64,000 nt of DNA from Pomphorhynchus laevis. Lineage: Eukaryota; Acanthocephala; Palaeacanthocephala; Echinorhynchida; Pomphorhynchidae. The stretch covers positions 124,001 to 188,000 of the forward strand of contig WNNJ02000641.1 in the NCBI GenBank assembly GCA_012934845.2. The letters are read 5' to 3'. Below, piece by piece: positions 55,311-64,000 of this stretch. The notes beneath the pieces were generated by a model, which saw nothing but the letters and a program-made list of their open reading frames with translations, was not told where the DNA came from and did not search any database. Position numbers and translations under genes: made by a program. The stretch's first letter is position 1, and each line of letters opens with the position of its first letter.

Positions 55311-56313
55311 ATACTTTTTACTAATGCATTTCTCTATTGGAGAAAAGCAATATCATTTTCTTCGCCTTTTATAAGTTTGATTATTGTTATAAAGTCTATT
55401 TTTGGCATCTATGGATATTGAATATTTTTTGCTTTTCTTTAAAATATGGTTTTAATGGACTATTTTTAAAAATTATAAATAAATGATAAAAAGGGTCGAG
55501 GACATCGAAAAATAGAATATAGAATAATGGGTGAAATGAATGGAACAGAGGAAAAAGGAAGGAGAAATGCGTTAGAAGAGGATAGTTGAAGAAAGGAAAA
55601 TGACAAAGTGGACCAAGGGTGAAGTGTCAGAAATGTCGATGATAAAGATTTAAAAATCAATATGTTCGAAATTTCAATGAAATCTTTCCCGATAGAAAGG
55701 ATTGGGTTTTTTAAAAATTGTTAAACTAATTTCCTCCGAACAAATTTCTATATCGTAAATGCTTTATCTAAAATAATATAAAATGTTAAATAAAATTAAA
55801 AAGGGCGAATGGCCAAAAAGATAAAGACCAAAAGTATTACAGCTGTATTGTTCTTTCTGCTTTTAGATTGTTTCTACTGATCAAACCAACTACAATTTTA
55901 AACATAAAAGGAAAACATGTATCATTTTACTTAAAAAATATCACATTATTGTTCTAATAATACAACTAAAGTATTTTTTAATGATAAATTATTTTCTCCA
56001 TCTAAATTTTCACACTGTATTGCTCCCTCTAAAATAGTATAGGATGTGAAAACATTTAAAAGGTTATATGCGCCAAAAGCAAAAAATCCCAAAGTTTTAG
56101 GTACATTACTCTCGATCTGACTAATAACAAAACCCCATAACTAATTTTGTCATGTCAAAAATGGCAAAATTATCGCATTTTCATATTGTTTAACTGTCAT
56201 CTGGTCTTTCTGGTAATTTTTTAATAAAGAATTTAAATTTGCTTAACAATATAACAGAGATTATTTAAATAATCATTATATCAACTAACATCAAATAATT
56301 TAAATTAGTATAT
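55311..56313. other. AT-rich spacer with a purine-rich tract
   Basis: 55480-55650 is strongly purine-rich on the plus strand, giving a Ser/Phe-rich but featureless minus frame. The rest is AT-rich. It contains the presumed 3' UTR of PCYT2 next to 56313. Confidence 0.4.
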
Positions 56314-56833
56314 TCAGGCTTGCTTTTTAAAATCACCAGCTAACAACTTTTCGCGTTTTTCTTTTTTTTTGTTCCTTGTTTCGTATTTAAGTCGTTTGCT
56401 TACAATTCTCTGCAGAATATCTTCAACTGAAAGCTTGACTCCGCTGGTAACTTGCTTGTAGATATCAGCTTGCTTAGCATATCTGTAAGGATCTAGACCA
56501 TCAATATCCGGATACGTATCTTCACTGCCGCTAACCACCAAGTGAACATTTAGCATTTTGATTAGCTCATTTGGTACGGTAAATGACACTCCGATAAGAA
56601 CTTCGTCAACATACTTACACGCCAGCAATGATAACAATCGTTCATGGACATTCATTATAGGGTAGTTAGCTCCTTTTACTCGGTTAATCTCCTTATCATC
56701 ATGAAGGCCTACAATTAAATAGTCACCATGACTCCTGGCTGTTTCTAAAAACTTCACGTGTCCAATGTGAAATAGATCAAATCCTCCATCCACATAAACT
56801 ACTTTATCGCTCGCTTTTGGATCTCTAGTGGTT
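56314..56833 (-). CDS. PCYT2: Ethanolamine-phosphate cytidylyltransferase, exon 2 (C-terminal domain)
   Basis: Second and last exon. It encodes the second cytidylyltransferase fold: VVYVDGGFDLFHIGHVKFLE with the HIGH nucleotide-binding motif, NYPIMNVHERLLSLLACKYV, and VSGSEDTYPDIDGLDPY, then a Lys-rich end. Exon 2 starts after the acceptor CTATGCTTGAG and joins exon 1 in phase 2 (AG + A gives Arg). The whole protein is about 359 residues, slightly shorter than the human enzyme (389), mostly at the N-terminus. In known PCYT2 the C-terminal fold is needed for activity although the N-terminal one carries most catalysis; here both HxGH motifs are intact. The apparent open frame begins upstream at a TTG, but this is intron. 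Confidence 0.95.
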
Positions 56834-57839
56834 CTCAAGCATAGTATAGAATACGTTATAATATTTAAGCATTTAAGAAATAATATTAAATTAATCTAAA
56901 AACAAATAAAATACAATAGTTTTCATTTATTGAATTTCCTCAACTAATTTCAACATAATCTACGATGTCCAATAAAACTTGTAATCAAGTATATTCTTAA
57001 TCGTAAAAATATTTATCTTCAACAAAGTAATTTGTTATAATAAATTATTAATAATTAATTTATTATTCATTATTATTCGACAATTAAACATTTGCTAGTT
57101 TGCAATTGATTAATACAATTAATATATTAATTATATACCACTCAATGTTTTTAATGCTTAAATAATTCGGTCATACAATTATAAATTATTTTCTGTTAGT
57201 TATATAACGATTAATTTTAGTTAATAATTAAATGTAATCCAAAATTATTTTCATGTAATCCAATGTTAAACTGAATTTTTTAATTTAAACTATTTTTAAT
57301 TTTATTTTATATTTACAATTTTATTTTTACTTTTATTAATAAAATCAAATTTATATCTAATACCACGGAATAGGTAATTCAAATTTACTACAAAACAATA
57401 TTGAGAAAGCGTCATTCCATATGGTTATTTAGGGTATAAAATTTGACTACTCAACGTTATGATTTTGCATTTGTAATTTAGCGGATATGATCTACCTATT
57501 GTGCAAGCAACGAACATGAACAAATATTCGAACAGCAGAATTAATTTGTTAAACAGTCTTAAAATTATTTGTAAGAAAGCATAGTAAATTGATAAGTTGA
57601 CTGTGCTTTTTTATTTTGAATCAAGTGATTCAAAATTAAAAAAAGTCCTCTTCATATGATGAAAAAATAGTTTTTCATTTTCTGTGCATTAAGATGTAGA
57701 ATTCAAAGTCGTGTCCGCCCATTGTAAAGGAATAGTAAAAATAAAACAAGGAGCTGATTTTAAATTAGGGAGTATTCAGAATGACCCTGTTGAATAAAAC
57801 TACAAGATTGCAGATCGCTAAGAAATTGATGTAGATAAG

Positions 57840-59690
57840 TAAAATGTCGTGTTATAGATAAAATTAATTGTTAAAAGTAACCTCATGTTTAAAAGAAGAT
57901 GTCGAGTAAAAGGTAAAACGTCATGTTAAAGAAATAAATCTCATGCTCAAGGAAGTCATGCAAAAGTAAAAATGTCATATTGTAGGTAAAACGTAAGGCC
58001 AAAAGAAATATGTCATGTTAAGGCAAAAATTTAAAGTTGTAGGTAATATGTAATGTTAAAGGAAATATATGTTAAAGCAAAAATGCAAAAATGTAATTTA
58101 ATTTGATTACATCTATGATCTGAAATTCTCCTGGTTGTGGCACGACATTATCTTCACAGGTATTGTTTCTATTTTTGACACAGCAGGACGCTAATAATCA
58201 GCTTAGGTGAGACTCATCGGCTGCTGACCCAGACCTACATTTCACGTTTTGACCTTATTATCTACTTACTCCATACATTGGTGCTGATCGGATTTGAACT
58301 TAAGACTCTGTATCGCGATTCTACCCTACATCCACTAGGCTAGCTGATCCAGTGGTCTAGATATACATTTATGTATATTACTTTTGGTAGGGGATCGTAT
58401 TTTAACGATATATTATGTGTGTTATCCGCTAGCCGGATCATGTCATGATCCACCATGTCATAAATGTCATGTTAAAGGAAACATGTCATGTAATGGGAAA
58501 ATGTCATGTTAACGGTAAAATGTCATATTAAAGGATACATGTCATGTTAAAGCAAAAATGTTATGTAGGACAAATGTCATGCTAAAGGGAAAATATCATG
58601 TTATAGGAAACATGTCATGTTAAAGCAAAAATGTCTACTAAACGATGTAATGCTAAAGGTAAAATGTAATGTTAAAAGAAAAACTGTTATGTCAAACAAA
58701 AATAACATATTGAAGTCAAAATGTAATGTTTAAGGTAAAATGTCATATTTAAAATAAAATCTAAAATTAAAGAAGGAAACATGTCATGTTAAAGAAAACA
58801 TGCCATTCGGTAGGTATAATGTCATGTTAAAGGAAATATCTCATGTTATAGGTAAAATGTCATGTTGAAGCAAAACAGTCATGTCGTAGGTAAAATGTCA
58901 TGTTAAAGTAAACATGTCATGTTAACGTTCAAATGAAATTTTAAAGAATACATGTCGTGTTAAAGCGAAAATGTCATGTCGAAGGTAAATTGTCATGTTG
59001 AAGAAAAAACAATGTTAAACGAAACATGTCGAATTAAAGCAAACATGTAATGTTGTAGGAAATATTTAATGTTAAATGAAACATGTCATGTTTAAGTAAA
59101 ATGTCATGTTAAAGGAAAGATGTCATGTTGTAGGTGAAATGTAATGTAAAAGAATAATATCATGTTTAAGGTTATATGTAATGTTAATGGGAAAACGTGG
59201 TGTTTAGGTAAAATGTCATGTTAAAGGAAACGTAATGTTAACGAGAAAATGACATGGTAAGGAAAAATGTCATGTTAAAGGAAACATGTAATGTTCAATT
59301 TAAAATGTCATGTTAACGGTAAAATGTCATATTAAAGGAAACATGTCATGTTAAAGCAAAAATGTCATATGGATGGTAAAATGTAATGTTAAAAAATATC
59401 CCACGTCAAAGCAAAAATGTAATGTTGTACTTAAAATGTCTTGTTAAACGAAACGTCATGTTAAAGGTAAAATATCATGTTTAAGGTAAAATGTATTGTT
59501 TAAGATAAAATGTCATATTAAAGGAAGCATGCCATGCTAAAACAAAAATGTAACGTAGAAAAATGTCATGTTAAAAGGAACATGTCGTGTCAAAGGTAAA
59601 ATGTAGGTTAAAAAGTACATGTTATGCTAATGGTAAAATATCTGGTTAAAGGCAGCATTTAATGTAAAAAAATTAATTTTAAAGGTAAAA
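57840..59690 (+). repeat. Degenerate ~20-bp satellite in the PCYT2 intron
   Basis: Several dozen imperfect copies of a unit close to AAAATGTCATGTTAAAGGA, with variants (GTAATGTT, GTCGTGTT, AAGC for AAGG). Higher-order pairs such as ACATGTCATGTTAAAGCAAAA recur. The SINE at 58105-58355 interrupts the array. No coding potential. Confidence 0.93.
58105..58355 (-). mobile_element. tRNA-derived SINE inside the satellite
   Basis: On the minus strand, TAGCCTAGTGGAT (58330-58342) fits an A box and GTTCAAATCC (58290-58299) a B box, about 43 bases apart, in a 70-nt tRNA-like head (58350-58281). About 170 bp of unique body follow, with no satellite words. The satellite resumes on both sides. The right end is near 58355-58440 and the left end near 58090; no clear target-site duplication was found. 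A real tRNA gene is unlikely, because the acceptor ends do not pair properly. Confidence 0.7.
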
Positions 59691-60531
59691 TTACAGTTTT
59701 GCCGAATTATATAAAGTCAAAAATAAAAATCGAAAATGTATTTATTTATCCATTATTAACGGTTTACAATTTAAAATTCTTAAATATCGTTATTTTTAAG
59801 ACCAAAATATTATTAAACATATTCGTCATTTCATATTAAAAATATTTAGATAATTACTTCGTTCAATTTTTTATTTTTTACAAATAAGATTATTAATCTT
59901 ATTAATAAGATTATTAAGATTAGTATACTAGTTCGTAGTTCTGAGATAATTTATTATCTATGTGCAAATTATACAAAACCGGATCAGTAATTTATCCATA
60001 CTGGAACTGTTCACTTTTAGCGAACAAATTTCTAATAGTTTGAAATCATCATAAAATATATACTTCAACAAGATTATTTAACAAGTCACGTTTACATTTT
60101 ACTACTAATATCAGATCGAGTGTAAAAAATAAAATACCGTACTTTTTTAATGACTTAAACTACATTAATTCAATATACAAAATGGATCATAATAAATGTA
60201 AAATTTATCAATTCTTTTTGATAACGTTAATTTTGAATTCCGGTTGTTTAAGTATTAATTGAGTTAGCATTATATTTTGTTCTAAAAATTAAATAAACAC
60301 ATACAAAGAATATTTTTAATTATTATATTAATTCGATAATTATTTCAAATAATACGTAAATTTAGATTGCTGATTTAATCAGTAAGTTATATTTTTGGAC
60401 GCAATGCAAATAAGAATTTGCAATGCTTATATCGGTCACAAATGGAATATGATTTATAGTATACAAATGCATTCCATTCGTGATGAAAATGATTGTTCTG
60501 AGAAAAACTCATGATGATATTCGTATATCTA

Positions 60532-61829
<1,298 letters not shown>

Positions 61830-62200
61830 AATTCACCTTGGCAGTGTGTTTACACTGATTATGCCGGTCCAGAGAACATAGAAACTTACCTGAGAGGGTG
61901 TGCACAATGACAAAATGGCTAGAAGTTCTAAAGGTTAATTCATCAAATGCTCATGGTGTGATTCAAGCAATGCGTGAAGTTTTTCAGGACAAGGTCTGCA
62001 AGAGGGGCTAATCGTTGATAATAGACCACTGTTTCCATCGTGGTAGTTTAAGCAATTTGTGACAAATACCGGAACAAATTTAATCAACGTAACACCGTAT
62101 CGCGCAAAGTCAAATGGATTTTGGGCGATACTGTGTTACGTTGACCAATTACGGTGTTACGTAACACCAAATACGGTGTTACATTGAATAATTACGTTGA
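61830..62200 (+). mobile_element. Ty3/gypsy integrase fossil fragment
   Basis: Plus-strand words KWLEVLKVNSSNAHGVIQAM, then REVF, and finally PYRAKSNGF follow the pattern of the gypsy integrase core. A DYAGP-like word lies upstream near 61860. It is only a few hundred bases long, without LTRs, and broken. It is a different lineage from the Mag-like elements in this window. It is followed by a cluster of ACGGTGTTAC / GTAACACCGT words (62089-62182). Confidence 0.6.
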
Positions 62201-62279
62201 TCAACTACGTAATCTTTTATGTAAGGGAAGTTAGTTGAGCAATGCTGAGGGCATTGAAAATCTAAGCACATTTCTTTCT

Positions 62280-63940
62280 AAATAGAAATGCGCAACTGTT
62301 CGTCCTCTCCTCAAAAAGCAATCTATCGACCCTTCATTATCATTTTCGTACCGTCTTATCTCACTTCTCCCATTCCTCTCTAAACTCCTTGAGCGTCTCG
62401 TTCTCAAGCAAGTTAATGCAAATCTATTTTTCTCTAACTTGTTTCCTTTTCTAGGCTGCTTTTCGCTCTAATCACTCGATTGAAATTGCCTGTCTTAAAG
62501 TTTAAAACGACTTATTCATCTCGCGGGATCCAAAATTATTTAGTGTCATAGTTTCTCGTGATCTATCATCTGCCTTTGACATCGTCGATCACTCGATTAT
62601 TCCCCATTGCCTTCGTCGTGATTATGACTTATCTTAACCACTGTAATCTGGTTTCTTCATATCTATCAAACCGTACATTTTGCGTTTATTCTAACTTTTC
62701 TCTTTCCCATCTTTCTTCCACCACGTCCTGTGTTTCACAAGGTTCCGTATTAGGCTTTATGCTTTTGTTTTCCTCTCGGTGATTTGTCTTCTATTTCCCA
62801 TACATTTAACTCCAATGTTATGCAATATGATGACGACATTCTCATATATGTTCATGCACCTGCTTATCGTATTCATGATCTTAGTATTTCTTATTCCAAC
62901 TGTCTTGCCTCAATATTAATTCTTTTTTATTTCCTTCGTCTTTCTCTGAATCCTAACAAATCCAAAATAATGTGGTTCCTTCCTCAATGCCCTGGCTTAT
63001 AACCTCCCTCTATATCATTAAATTCTACAATTCTTCCTATCATTAACAATCTCGTTTTCCTAGGCTTCCATTTTGACAATCAACTTTCACTTAAACCTTA
63101 CGTTAGAGATAAAGTACGCTCATCCACTCTAATTATCCGCAACCTCCGTCAAATTCGTAGATTGATCGATTTCCCTTTATGTATGACTCTCATATCTTTC
63201 CTTATTTTCTCAAGACTTGATTACTGTCTTAGTCTATTTTCCAACTCACCTAAATTCACTCTTCTTCCCCTACAACGCATCGTCAAAGCAGCCGTTCGAA
63301 TTCTCATCCGTCTTCGTCGTTTTGATCATACATCCCACCATCTTGCTTCTCTCGATTTGCCTACAATTTATTGTCGTGTTCAAATTCGTCTTCTTCTCAT
63401 TGCTTTCCGCCTTGTAATTTTTCATACCGATTCATTTCTGTCTTTATTTTCTTAATAATTCTCGTACTGTTCACTAATCCTTGCGTTCCCGTAATTCCCT
63501 TCTTTTACATGTTCCAAACTACTCTACCTCTTTTGACTTCCGCTACTTGGTTGTGGCTGCTTCTCTCTCGTGGCATCATTTGCCCATTCGTATCCGCCAA
63601 TCAAGCTCCCTGATGTGCTTCAAACGCCAAAATCCGATCGCATATAAACAATTTAACTAATTTATCTGCTTGACGTTTTCTGCTTTTTGTTAGTTAGTGG
63701 ACTTGTAAGCGTGCAGCTGGCACGCATTTGCCACGTTAAATAAATTATTATTAGTTTTTAGCACTTGCTCAAAACTCATTTTTAAATCCATTTTTACTAT
63801 CTCACTCTTAATTCATTTTCTCCGATTATTATTATTATTATTTTAACTAACTTTTATTATATGTCGACTTCCAATGGGCTGAAGCTCGTAAGGAAGCATC
63901 ACATCGAATAAAAAATAAACAGAAAAAAAAACAAAAAAAC
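62280..63940 (+). mobile_element. CR1/Jockey-like LINE (copy F), 5'-truncated, with 3' UTR
   Basis: The RT starts near 62285 with PLLKKQSIDPSLSFSYRLIS, then LPFLSKLLERLVLKQV. VSRDLSSAFDIVDHSI (motif A) lies near 62550, SYLSNRTFCVYSNFSL near 62660 and SQGSVLGFMLLF (motif B) at 62740. Post-RT words (SLNPNKSKIMW; FLIFSRLDYCLSLFSNSP, LRRFDHTSHHLASLDLP) reach about 63450. The 3' UTR has GGGCTGAAGCTCGTAAGGAA (63867-63895), a terminal sequence typical of such LINEs, and ends in AATAAA plus an A-rich tail at 63905-63940. Several frame changes. The same family as copy E. Confidence 0.87.
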
Positions 63941-64000
63941 ATCAAGAGTTCACGAGGTCAAGCTTTAGGCGTTATTTGAATTGCGCAGCAAAGCTGTTGA

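Noticed and set aside
55466-55660. Ser/Phe-rich minus-strand frame
   Set aside because: It is the complement of a purine-rich tract and has no family signature.
58281-58350. Functional tRNA gene on the minus strand
   Set aside because: A and B boxes are good but the acceptor ends do not pair, and a non-tRNA body follows; a SINE head is the better explanation.

Overview
The window looks like a stretch of an AT-rich invertebrate animal genome, dominated by retrotransposons. It has spliced genes with GT-AG introns, AATAAA-type polyadenylation signals, tRNA-derived SINEs, (TA)n microsatellites and many decayed retroelements. There are no operons, Shine-Dalgarno sites or bacterial genes. The species cannot be named from the sequence; the element mix (Mag-like Ty3/gypsy, APE-type LINEs, a Penelope fragment, hammerhead-like repeats) fits arthropods, flatworms, nematodes and other invertebrates.

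Layout. 1-2280: no gene. 2283-14245: three minus-strand copies of one LINE family (A, B, G). Between A and B lies an acidic open frame with an in-frame 273-bp tandem duplication. Copy G is split by a ~570-bp non-autonomous insertion carrying a perfect 27-bp hairpin, a hammerhead-like core and a (TA)n tail. 14551-18504: a young, whole-looking Mag-like Ty3/gypsy element with identical LTRs. 18505-20400: fragments of two other LINE families. 21275-26551: three candidate exons of an unknown host gene whose phases fit together; their second intron would hold a retroelement with reverse transcriptase and endonuclease domains (22805-25809). 26895-30820: a second Ty3/gypsy element. 32551-36175: LINE copy C (plus strand). 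36240-39590: Penelope, LINE and gypsy fragments. 39641-40580: a dimer of the hammerhead-like repeat, with a tRNA-like promoter in the spacer, between (TA)n tracts. 41630-41987: one or two very small secreted-peptide frames. 42777-45530: fossil of another reverse transcriptase element. 46758-47561: two terminal exons of a repeat-bearing surface protein gene. 48140-50600: LINE copy D. 53105-55310: another LINE and its repeats. 56314-61104: the one clearly recognised host gene, ethanolamine-phosphate cytidylyltransferase (PCYT2/Pect), in two exons on the minus strand. Its 3.7-kb intron is filled with a ~20-bp satellite that a tRNA-SINE has entered. 61830-64000: a gypsy integrase fossil and a CR1/Jockey-like LINE with its 3' UTR.

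Most open frames belong to retroelements. The host content is PCYT2 (certain), the Gly/Asn-repeat surface protein (good splice and frame evidence), a 49-residue secreted peptide (signal peptide plus polyadenylation signal) and a three-exon unknown gene (phase-consistent, unconfirmed). The most interesting unexplained structure is the repeat family at 12.1-12.7 kb and 39.7-40.5 kb. It combines hammerhead ribozyme-like core motifs, tandem arrangement and a Pol III-like promoter, which resembles the retrozymes described in animals.
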